DNA of 64,000 nt from Balanoglossus misakiensis (Eukaryota; Hemichordata), in assembly GCA_040954595.2 (NCBI GenBank), contig CM082578.2, positions 15,252,001 to 15,316,000 on the forward strand, written 5' to 3'. A program made the translations under genes and the position numbers. The notes beneath the pieces were generated by a model. The model made no database searches. It was not told the origin of the DNA and was given only the letters and a program-made list of their open reading frames with translations. This document shows positions 25,644 to 36,160 of the stretch, in pieces (position 1 is the first letter of the stretch; each line of letters starts with the position of its first letter).

Positions 25644-26657
25644 ATGAGCTACTTCTTCTTCGACACTGAGAACTGTTCAAGCTGCACCAGAAATCAAGAC
25701 ATCGGGCCAGAATTCTCCCTCAACTGGACTTATCCTGGCCCGCCAACATGCTACATGGACGACAATACATTGTTGATTCTCGTTCTGGTATTAGCAGTGT
25801 TCGGTTTCCTGGGAAACGCAGTCTTCATTTTTGTCGTCGTGCGCGAGAAGTCCATGCGTACATTGCCAAATTATTTCGTCATCAACCTGGCCGTGGCCGA
25901 TCTTATGTGTCTTTGTGGGTTCCTACTTTTCCCGCTTCTGCGAAGTGTTGGAGTGGTGGAAATCGATATGGTCGTCTTTCTGCGCGTTTTCATCATGGAT
26001 ATTGCCACGTTTACGTCCATCTTCACGGTGGTGCTGGTCACCATCGATCGATACACAGCTGTTTGCCATCCATTTCGGGCCGCCCAAATGCAAGGAAAGC
26101 GACGGACATGTTCTCTCATCATGTCGTCATGGACACTTGGAATTTGCCTGGGCCTCGCTGAATTTCTCGTCTCCGTGATACCCTCGATTCGCGGTCTCAA
26201 GTCGCAAAAGGTCGTCATATTTCTGTTCATGATTTTCACGCTGTTGCCGCTGCTCCTGGTCATCCTGCTGTACACCTTAATTTCTCGTCAGCTGCTCAGA
26301 AGCGACATGACGCTGGAAAGGACTACTCGCTCTCGGGCCAAGTGGCGCCGCGAGAAACAAGTGCTGGTGGTGTGTACTTTTGTTCTCGTAGTTTTCATCA
26401 TATGTATGTTGCCTCAGATAGTCATGCTGCTTTATTCACCCTTCGTTCTGATATTCTCCGTGGCAATACCGATGGAATTGTCCTTTTGCCTCAGTTACAT
26501 TTCCCCGCTCATGATGATCATCAACTTTGCTGTGAATCCCTTTGTGTATAACCTGCCAAGCAAGGCCCAGAGACGGGCGTTCCTCCAGGCGTTCCGACGA
26601 GGCAGGCGTCAGCAGAATACAAGTTTCAGTCGGAACTACAGCTTGACGTCAGTTTGA
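25644..26657 (+). CDS. intronless class A (rhodopsin-like) GPCR, orphan
   Basis: A 337-residue seven-helix receptor of the plasma membrane that would couple an extracellular ligand to G proteins. I chose the ATG at 25644 because its context GCCGCCATGA is ideal; the frame is open upstream but has no earlier ATG. The N-terminus has two N-glycosylation sequons (N10-C-S, N27-W-T) and Cys 11, 14 and 36. Hallmarks: N58 (1.50) in GN, NLAVAD with D86 (2.50), D135-R136-Y137, W163, P202 and Y210 in helix 5, C254-M-L-P257 in helix 6 and N298-P-F-V-Y302 in helix 7. An amphipathic helix 8 follows (about 306-319). The helix-3 Cys is replaced by V111 and the short second extracellular loop has no Cys, so the usual disulfide is missing, as in melanocortin/EDG/cannabinoid-type receptors. 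The C-terminus T-S-V fits a class I PDZ ligand. Ligand and subfamily are unknown. A possible AATAAA lies at 27280. Confidence 0.95.
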   Translation: MSYFFFDTENCSSCTRNQDIGPEFSLNWTYPGPPTCYMDDNTLLILVLVLAVFGFLGNAVFIFVVVREKSMRTLPNYFVINLAVADLMCLCGFLLFPLLRSVGVVEIDMVVFLRVFIMDIATFTSIFTVVLVTIDRYTAVCHPFRAAQMQGKRRTCSLIMSSWTLGICLGLAEFLVSVIPSIRGLKSQKVVIFLFMIFTLLPLLLVILLYTLISRQLLRSDMTLERTTRSRAKWRREKQVLVVCTFVLVVFIICMLPQIVMLLYSPFVLIFSVAIPMELSFCLSYISPLMMIINFAVNPFVYNLPSKAQRRAFLQAFRRGRRQQNTSFSRNYSLTSV

Positions 26658-26965
26658 TTTTAGCCGCCAGGGCGTGGCAGGGGAATCCTGTATCAGATAT
26701 TCTAAGATGTATACTGTAACGACTCTCGGATATTCTCAGATACATGTATATGTTTTAAAATTATTTAATGTGTTCAATGGCAAAGCTGAAGTAACGTCAT
26801 ATTCAAATGTTGACGGACGTTACTTTTATCACTACCGGCGTTGTTCGCTGGGTGACAACGCTCCTTCTACGTCTGTTCTGCTTTACACGCAGAGTGCAAT
26901 GTACCGTAAACGTAGGTTATTTCTGACGCCTTCTGAAACATCTATTTGCACAGACTGAAATCCTG

Positions 26966-27047
26966 TATACTATGGGTGTCTTCACGAAGCTGGATAGTTT
27001 CCAAAGATTATTTTTGTTGTATCATCAATCCTAAAACCCATAGTATA
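26966..27047. repeat. inverted repeat, 12-bp perfect arms
   Basis: tatactatgggt (26966-26977) and its exact reverse complement acccatagtata (27036-27047), separated by 58 bp, about 310 bp after the GPCR stop codon. Could form a hairpin in a 3' UTR or be a small MITE-like remnant. Confidence 0.7.
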
Positions 27048-27756
27048 TGACAAAACGTGACTCGAAAGTAATGTCCAAAGCCTTGCTAAATCGAATATAA
27101 ATGGGCCATTTCCAAGGGAACAACGATGATGCACGTGACGCACAAAGAATAATGGGCGACAGCAATCCCAGTTATTCTTATCTATCTGTAATATTTAAGG
27201 TGACCGCACCACGCATTGCAATATATCTTCAGTAATACCACATCTTATTGTTGCACTACAGAAAAAAAATATATTTCAAAATAAAAATGCTACAGTAAAA
27301 TTGATTACGAGCGCAGACGATTTTTACATATAATATTAATTTTTATATGTTTAAGTTAGATCTAGAAAACGTAATTATATATTCTACTTCGTGCCTCTCG
27401 AAGCAATGGTAGATTGGATTTTTTATGTTGAATCTCTTACCGCCTAACCGTACAAGAAGAGAGGAAATGACACAATCAGATAAGTCAATAAAATTATGCA
27501 GCTGGAGATGGGAGACTGAAGTTTACAATCTGTATTCTAGGTGGTTTGGAACATTTTATAGTCCGTCTGGATGGTTGCCGATGTTATCGAACGCACAATA
27601 TATTACTTCTCTTCCGGAATCAAAATTTATGTCAGCAGGTTTCTTCTCTATGTTTTGCTCCTGAGCAAATGTTGTCTTACCGAAAACTTGTCCTTTGCCA
27701 AGAAGTGATCATGAGTACCTCAGTATGGAATGGATGATTTCCCGCTAATTGCGAGA

Positions 27757-27766
27757 TCTCGCGAGA
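27757..27766. promoter_or_regulatory. TCTCGCGAGA palindrome
   Basis: A perfect 10-bp palindrome flanked by 7-bp arms cccgcta (27741) and tagcggg about 30 bp further on. In vertebrates TCTCGCGAGA is the CGCG element bound by BANP and linked to Kaiso; whether it acts here is unknown. Confidence 0.35.
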
Positions 27767-27905
27767 CCTGGTAAATTACCGTAGCGGGTTGGTAGCCAAG
27801 TTATATATAATCAAAGTTTTGTTTGAAAATAGGTGGAGTTTAACAAAAATGTACTTGTGACGTTTAACACTATGGTCCATATGTCCTGTGTCGGAGTGTT
27901 GTTTG

Positions 27906-27921
27906 CCCCCCCCCCCCCCCC
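27906..27921. repeat. homopolymer C16
   Basis: Sixteen consecutive C followed by tc. Its length is prone to sequencing or assembly error. Confidence 0.9.
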
Positions 27922-27999
27922 TCAATAATTTGCCAAGCCACGCGAAATCTCGCAAGGTCTCGTGGAGTTCGGAAAACTGACCAGGAGTACTTCATTGAA

Positions 28000-28068
28000 T
28001 GTCTGTCTGTCTGTCTGTCCGTCCGAATGAATGAGTGAGATGAGTGAGTGAGTGGATGAATGAATGAA
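28000..28068. repeat. (TGTC)n then (GAAT/GAGT)n microsatellites
   Basis: tgtctgtctgtctgtc and two tccg units run into gaatgaatgagtgag and gatgaatgaatgaa. Confidence 0.9.
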
Positions 28069-28584
28069 ACAAACAGGCGTAATTAAAGTGACGCAAATAA
28101 GCACAAGTTATTTTGCATTGGAGTGCGCGATGAATCGAGAAAGAATAGCCACTGGTGAGAGGAAAGCAAAACTCACGTCATTTGGGATTCACGTGCTCGG
28201 CTCCACCTCATCGTTAATCCTTGGCTTTTCTTCGCCCTTGCCAATACCCGTAATAGTCAGAGCGTCTACCCTTCTTTATTAAACCGCATTCAACACTGTT
28301 CAATTTTATGAGAGATCGCGAAGTAATATGTTACTCATAATTTTCTGGGAAGTCGTGAAGGTAATGGATCGGTAATGAACTTGACAGCAAAAGATATATA
28401 TTATTCATTGGCGCCATAAATCTCGATCTCGCTAGTCACGATCTGAATTGAAAACAAGTTTTCCCTAGACACTGTTCTGCTATATTGCATCGCACGGCAG
28501 TGCGCTGCATTGGGCAGAAGGGACGGCTTGAGTTGTACGGAACAGCACGTTTAAATATATAAGGGACAAAGACACCGTACTAAG

Positions 28585-28616
28585 AAAAAGCAAACCTTTA
28601 GAGGTTTGCTCTTTTT
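28585..28616. repeat. short hairpin followed by a T run
   Basis: gcaaacc (28590-28596) and ggtttgc (28603-28609) enclose a 6-nt loop, with A-rich and T-rich sequence outside the stem. It could be a fold in an RNA or mere chance. Confidence 0.5.
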
Positions 28617-30818
28617 AAGTTTATCGCTGAGTCAATGATAAGCCTATACTTCATTTTAAGGAGAAGCGCCTCGGGACAGATTTTCAAAAAGCGTTCATTC
28701 TATGATATCTCAAACTGTGTGTGTGTGTGTAGCGGGGGAGTCATTTTCAAATCATAGAAGAAAACATAGTGTTCAGTCTTGTACAGCCATTTTTACTATT
28801 TCTATGTTCATATCATTGCTCGAAATGTAGTATTCAAACAGGGTTCAATGGACAATATGTCTTAATATGACGATACACGTTGGCATTCTGACGTTAGCAC
28901 GTGCACAAAATTTGAAAAAAATACTAATTTGTTTCTTTTCACAAGCAGGGACTGTACCACCGAGAACAGGTTGATAAGAGTGTAACAAACACTTTTCATC
29001 GGACAGATCTCGAAGGCAGATCTTGCAGTATGGCGTCAAAGCTTTTGTGAAGTTCTATCTCATCATGACCCCCTGTTCTCTCAAAGATGATGCTTATGCT
29101 TTTCAAACTCTCCATGACATTTAAGCGACGCGGTTTCATCAAACACATTCTCATTTGGGTATCGACGTTAGTATAATCGACACCCATAAATGATCGATAT
29201 TTAAATGTTAACAATCTCTCCTTACTCTGGTTCTCTTGAAATTAAACGTGTCTTTTGAAAACCCGTTCATCAAATGAATGTTGTTTAATTTCGAGATAAC
29301 GTTAATGTAGTTATCTTCTTGAGGAAGTCATATCATTCACGCTAATCTCTTGCTATTTCATCAGGACAATGACTTTAACGTTTGATTAGCCTGTCATTGC
29401 ATGTTGCCTATGCTACACCAAATTTGTCTGGCGTGTTGTTCATCGGGACCGGATATTCAGGAGTTGTCGCTTGTATTAAATGTTATACGCTGTGATATAT
29501 ATCGAAGGTCGTCCGAAGTATGAGCATTTAGTTTTTTAGCCGACATGTGTGAGTGTGATCTTGAGTTGCGCTTTTCGATTGTGTTAAAAGAATGTAAAAT
29601 GAATAAACCATTCGGTTTCACCTTTTAATTTAACACATCTGAACATTTCTGGTCTGCTTCATCGAAGTCATCCTCATGAGGATTTATTCTTCCTGAAAGA
29701 GTTGTTGACCCCTGCACACATGCCACACCTCGACATCGAGACACGGTGGAATATTAGAGTTCTGCTATCTTGCAGAGTAAACATAACTTCGTAAAACCAA
29801 AAACAACGCAACACAAAACTGATATGAAGGTGCACGCCTTAAGTGCTGCATCTACACCCTATCGGAGAATTCAATTTCAAAGTTATTTTACAGTCCAGAG
29901 AGTTCTCAATGTACATACAGTTTCTGATACCACAGGTGAATCAAACGAGACTTTTGAAGAAAACAGTCATACTTGGCGGATAACCCCTCAGAATAACCTC
30001 AACTACAGAACACGTGACATCAGCACCTTCTGCCCATCTGGACAGGACCTATGCAATTTCATAATATAGGACATTACGTGTGAATTACCCACTTACACTG
30101 GTTGTATACATGTTATCTATTTTATGGACTATAACTAGCCTATATAAAAAGTTTGTATCATAATGCGTTGTCGATAGCTTTTTTAATGATGACCCGCGGC
30201 ATTTAGACAAGACAACATTTACCTTCAAGTGAAATTTATCATCTGCAAAAATAATCTTCACTGCATGGGTTACAGTATGGGGACGCTACTCACAACTGCG
30301 CAGCTTCTCGGCGCATGATGTTATGCGAATCTATGAAACTGACACCATTAAAAGGAAAAATAATGGACTGTCTTTGGGCAGAATGAATTTTAATGTTCCT
30401 GATGAACATATTGTTTTGAAGGATAAATGCTAGCGCACGAATTCGAATTTTACGGCAGGTGTTTTGGCAGAGATATCTCAAGGCGAGTCTAGGGATACCT
30501 ATCATGTTGCGCTCATTTGTGGTCTCTGTTCTGTATCTGTTAAATTCAACTATCGGGAGATTTCCGCATTTTGGGATGCATCGTGAACATTTAACCCTCC
30601 CCAGTGAAATCGAAATCTGGCAAAATTAAAGATTCATGAATGACTTTGGTATAAGAGGTGACATACTGCACGAACGATGTTGATTTCGATACGCACACAT
30701 AATCACATTATCTGTTGTGAATACTGCCTGCACGCATTTGGGTCTATTTAGCTGAGCCTGACACCATTCTTTGCACGACGCGATGAAGTCTTACGGTTTA
30801 TGACGACGGGTAGGGGAA

Positions 30819-30874
30819 TTCCTGATTTCCGATTTGTGAACTCTCGCGAGAGTTAGCTATTCGGAAATCAGGAA
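30819..30874. repeat. 56-bp interrupted palindrome with a TCTCGCGAGA core
   Basis: Outer arms ttcctgatttccga (30819-30832) and tcggaaatcaggaa (30861-30874) are perfect complements. The centre aactctcgcgagagtt (30839-30854) is a perfect 16-bp palindrome with the same dyad axis (30846.5). Two 6-bp non-pairing segments separate core and arms. Confidence 0.85.
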
Positions 30875-33800
30875 ATGCAGTGCGTCACATTTAATAACCC
30901 AATCCCTGAGAGGAATGGTCACCTTTTGCAAAACTGACCAAAGGGGAAGGTCAGTGTTGGAAATTTTAGATTTCTCACTGTACAGCAAACATTATCGTGT
31001 AAACAAAGCAATAAACATACGTTTCCATTTTGAACTCGTCATTTCATTACATTTACGTCATGGTTTCTACTCTTGGGTTGAAAAATCTTGTGGGTCTGTC
31101 CCTTCCTGTTCCCACCTTGTTTTCGTTTATCGTTCTTTCGTTTATCGTGTCTCCCCATATAGTTGATTTTCTTTGCGTCATGAAATCCCATTACATTTGA
31201 ATTATTCAGGGGCCAATCCTCTGATAATACCTTTCATTATCAGTAATTTTATTTCTCAAAGGGTCACCTTGTCGGTGGCCTTTGGTTTGTTTCCTTTCCC
31301 CTGCGTTTTTCAGATCAACGCGTCTTGCTGAAAGATAATTGCGTCATTTCTCAAACAACTTGTCTTGGGTAATTGGATGTCCGCATCCAATGTTTTGCGC
31401 AACGCCTCAGTCACTAAGTTTGTAGTTTGTCGTGGCGTTAGGTTCACTTTCCTGTTTGTGTTTTTCCCCGAGTCCGGTCGGGAGAAAGTAAGTTGTCATT
31501 ATATACTCGTCAAGGTTGGGCTGCGAAATGTTACAAAGCGAGTGGTTTTTCATTGCATCGTAAGGCCGCAGGCAGAATTACTCAACATACACTTTCCGAC
31601 CATGTTACTGTTTGATGCAGCTCTAGTGGAAAATTTACGAATATTTCTTCGCCAGACGGCAGCTGAATGAGGAGAAGCATCTCTTACGAGTTCTCCGGCG
31701 AGATCAGAGTCAGAAAGCAATATCTCGTTACTATGGGGCTTTTTCGCCGGGAGGTTTTCGTTGAGAACGCATCTTTTCGCTTGATCAGTGATATTTTCTG
31801 TGTGATTGTGGTATACGTGTTGAACATAAGAGTAGAATGTGCTTATAACATCTGTCAGTAGCAAATTTGTTTGTACGTTTACCACAAGATATTTTCACTG
31901 ACAGTTTTCGTTCAGTCCAACATGCTTGAAATTTGATGATATTGCGTGTTGCCTTTTGTTGCTCATTTGTGTCATTCTAAGCGCGCGTAAAAGGGTTTAT
32001 GTTAAAAACAAGCCGGCGAATTATTTCAAGATACAATGAATTCAACGGATGTATTACAGGTAGGCTTAATGGCTCTGTCAAACACGTAACATAGACGTCG
32101 AATCTCGATTTCTCCTAATTTTAGCAGAATTTGTAAGCGATTCAACCCCTTGATTGCTGTCTAGAATTTCATTTATAATTCCCCACGCAAACACAACTTC
32201 CCCTGTCATTCCAAGCATCATCCTCACCAACAACCTTCACGCAAGGTCATAAAACTGATAACGACCGCTGCCACATGATTAGTGTGTGATATCGCTGAAC
32301 GTTCCCTCTTCACGAATCACGAGCTGTCTGTAGTTTGTGCCATGCCAGATTACCTTTTCACGGGTAAGTGTCGTGAAAATGCACAGTTGTCACGTTTTAC
32401 CGCCCATCAAGGAAATGCTATTGAAAACTCGCCGAAACAGCTTCAATGACCATTCCGAGACACGCACGAGATCAAGGTCGTAATATAAATAACAAGTTGC
32501 TTTCTGTGGCCTTTCCTGACAAGTTTACGCTAACAGAAACACTGACCGAATCTTTTACACGAAATCTTTAAAAACAACCCTCCATCCACAAGACATTCCA
32601 TGACAAAAATTAAGTGAGTTTTTGTTTAACTATACTGGGCGGATTTATTCAACTCGGGTGGTTGGCGGAAGACACTACTGGATTGCCAGTTGTGTGATGT
32701 GAAAACTCCACTGATCCAGCTTTAAAGTAGTCCATCATGGGATGTACTTTCACAGTAGAAAGGATAAGCATGGAGTGAAAGGTTGATGAAGAAACGTTGG
32801 GAATGTGGTTCTGAAGATGGATAGTCGTGGTGTAAATGAGGATGCAGTGCCCAGACAGGATTGGTAATGATGAGATACAGGAGAAGCTCATACCCTTGGG
32901 AACATTGACTTTTGACCCCGCATGCTATAATTTGCGTAACTGGTGACTGGGAAGACAAACACAGAACTATTAGTTATACTGCGGATTTAAGGCTTCGGTG
33001 TAACAAAACCGCCATGAAATTGGATTCATTATCTGGCATGCTTAGGCGCGATAAGTCTTTAAGTTCCATGTAAGCTAATTTGCTCTACAAAGATTGCTAC
33101 ACTTTTTGTCATTATGATGGTTAAATGAGCGAACGGACTTGAACAGTAGTCGTAGCCAAATGTATTTAGAGTAGGGATTCCAAATATCTACATGCAAACA
33201 TTATAATAAACACACATTGAAGTTTTATCAAGTAGATAAATTTCCTGTTGCGTGCATAACTGTCATAATTAAGAGAGGCCTTTAACGATATATGTCATTT
33301 AATGGCATGATATTTGCTGGCCATACACGACAATCGGCAGTCACTTGTTCATCTGCAACTATACTTCCTGCATATGGAAAATTGATCCAAAACGAAAGCA
33401 TGAATTTATTCCATTTCTTCGGGTGTATTGTGCTAGTCATGTGTAGTGCATTATAAAACAGCAAAGGTCCAACACGTCTCCTTCAAAATTATTTTCACAC
33501 AATAAACCGTCGGAGGCGCAATAAAATCCCTGCCTACATTTAGTTAGTCATTATCACCATTTTTGCACTCTGGTCTCTTCAAAGTAGTGGGCAACACCCC
33601 GTAAAACGAATTGCCATCTACGTTCTATGAATAAAACGAAGAAAGTGTAAGCTCTTGCAGAAATTTAACCACAACCCTACAGCGAGACATGGTACAGTCG
33701 TACACTATCATGCAGACGTCTAAGTGTATACATTGCGCGGTTTATCTCTATTATATCAGTGTGTAGTTGTTTGCGCCTTCGGCTTTAAATGGAAATGCAA

Positions 33801-36139
33801 GGATGGCGGCCAAACCAAAAGAAGCAACGTGTCCATGTAAATGTTAACTGGACGATTTGTAAATAATGAAAAAAAGGTTAACGTGTAACGGTTGTGGAGA
33901 AGAGCAAGTCAACAATTAAAATACATAGGAACAGACAATTTACGCTATCAGATAGTCGCAATGAAAGCAGTTTGGGCAATATTGATATACTTTCAAGAAT
34001 ACGATTTCCGCTTCTCAAATATTACCATTCCATTAGACAAAACTCCCCCGTTGGTGACATTAGGTTGTACAAAGTACAGACCGAGACCTTTCACATCAAC
34101 ATGCAAAATATATGACATCTGTATACTTTATGTGGCAGTACGAATAAGAACAAACTGATATACAAAGCAAGCGGGTAAATTCGATTGCCAACAAAATACT
34201 ATCAATGATATCACCAAGAAAACCGTCAACACACTCTCTGCTTCAAGATACTATATATGCAAATTACGGACGCTATGAGTAGACCCAGGAGATATCATTG
34301 AGGTATGAGAGAAAGTATACAGCATGAGTTAGACACTATGCGCTGAATTAAAATACTGTTTCAAGATCTTAGATAGGCTAATCTTATGACTCCCTGCTTG
34401 ACCGCACCTTCCTCTAGCGAGTAACGTCTAACCGAAATTTGCCAAGAGAAAGTGTAAAGGTTAATTTCATCCATTCATCAAATCCATCGAACGTAATGAA
34501 TCTGTTCAATTAATGCCATAACTTTAGCTGTCGTGATAAAACTGTAGACACATCATGCATCACGTGATGAGAAAATCGTGGAATGTCCGACGTGAGCAAG
34601 AATATTATTTGTTTTCTATTCCTTCACGTGTGATTTATGACATACGGACACAACTAAAAGCCGATTTACTCAGAATGTTCCCCTACTTTAAGGTTATTCT
34701 ACCCTGGAAACATCAACAGTGATACAAACAGAGATATAGTTAGACGCAAGAAATATGGACTTTTAAAATCCTTAGATTCTGAGTGAAATATCACTCTCGA
34801 GTTTGGCTGTTCTTTTATATTCCCACTTAGGGTAATGCTTCGCAGAGTAATGATTGAACTAATGCATATACACTGAAGAGTTGGAGTGCTGAGAACTACA
34901 AGGTCACATCATATAGGGTCAAACTGAACAGATGCGGCAAACTCTGCAAACAATGATTTTCACGAGGCACCAAAGGTATCTTCCTCACAATGTGTAGAAA
35001 CCAACCCTGCTATTTCTTTCAGTGTTTTGCATGCAGCGACCGAAACTGAGCGGGAAAAACTGATCATATGGATTTACGCCACGGCATGTCTATGATTGTA
35101 TCCTATTGCTCTCAACCACGTTTATGGCATCCGATAGTTCTAGGAAAGATTTCATACACTATGTAGGCTACTCATGTATGGATTGGATGTGTATATCAGA
35201 TAATTTTTAGCAAGCCTGTCATGTCCTTCTCTCAAAACAATATATCTGAACTCTAAACGAGGATGATGGGTAGTAAGTATAAGTATAAGTAAGGGAATGG
35301 GCAGTTCTTTCCGTCTGGGGGTCGGTGAAAAGGTGGGGAAATGCTCAATAGGGTTCTATCATGGAATATTTAATGGGGTCAGTGTGTTTTTGATTTTGAG
35401 AGAGCACACATTTCACATCGTACTAGTCCAAGTCCAAAATTGCACTAAATTACAACACGCCAGCGATGAGCCGCTTCATTTGAATTCATTTGTTCAATGA
35501 TGTCACCCTGTTTCGCTCTTAGCGATATGAGTAATCGACTCTTTCACGTCCCTTACTAGTAACTGACTCCCCAGTTAAAGCAACTGACCAGTCCCTAAAG
35601 TGACTGAAAGCTGTTTTTGACTCGAGGTAATGCTATTTCTTTTTACAAATTACTATTCTACGTTACTCGCATCTTCTTCCGATTGGGACCTTGAGATGGA
35701 TACATCTGTCCATTAGCTCTTTAGTCGAAAGCTAAGTCTAGGAGAGGTAGTATCATTTCATCCTGCCTGGAATAATACCTAATCATTTTGTGTTACAAAA
35801 ATTCCCCAAGGTATACTGTATTATACAACAGCAGTTGCTAAGATATCGTGTCTTGAAGCCATCTAGCATGTTCCGAGCTAGGGGACCCTTTACGTCAATA
35901 GCAATGGAAATAATATTTCATATCAAATGACAATTAAACTATTACTCTATAGATATCAGGTTTTGTATTTGGCATCAGATGTAACTGAAACTGCTTATAC
36001 CGGTGTGTGTTCGATCTCACGAGGAAATATTTGGCCTATTCTGTGAAATGTATTGGTTTTGTTTTACAGTTTCCCGTTTTTAGATTTGTTCAGTTGGTAC
36101 AATTCAACTACATGTGACATGAATTTGTTTGGGAATTCG

Positions 36140-36160
36140 GTGTGTGTGTGTGTGTGTGTG
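36140..36160. repeat. (GT)n microsatellite
   Basis: About ten uninterrupted gt dinucleotides. Confidence 0.9.

Larger units (their letters stand above)
26658..27905. other. 3' flank of the GPCR gene, no further gene
   Basis: Probably includes the 3' UTR: AATAAA at 27280-27285 is one candidate polyadenylation signal. Contains the 12-bp inverted repeat at 26966/27036 and the TCTCGCGAGA palindrome at 27757. Confidence 0.45.
28069..36139. other. long intergenic stretch, no gene recognised
   Basis: Contains a foldback at 28585-28616, a GT run at 28716-28730 and the symmetrical fold at 30819-30874. Open frames reach about 110 codons (31550-31885, minus) without any recognisable motif. No gene supported. 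Confidence 0.5.

Noticed and set aside
25748-26275. Overlapping frames on both strands inside the GPCR
   Set aside because: Shadows of the GC-richer receptor coding sequence.
28585-28616. Hairpin plus T run as a rho-independent terminator
   Set aside because: Bacterial terminators have no meaning in this genome; kept only as a short foldback.
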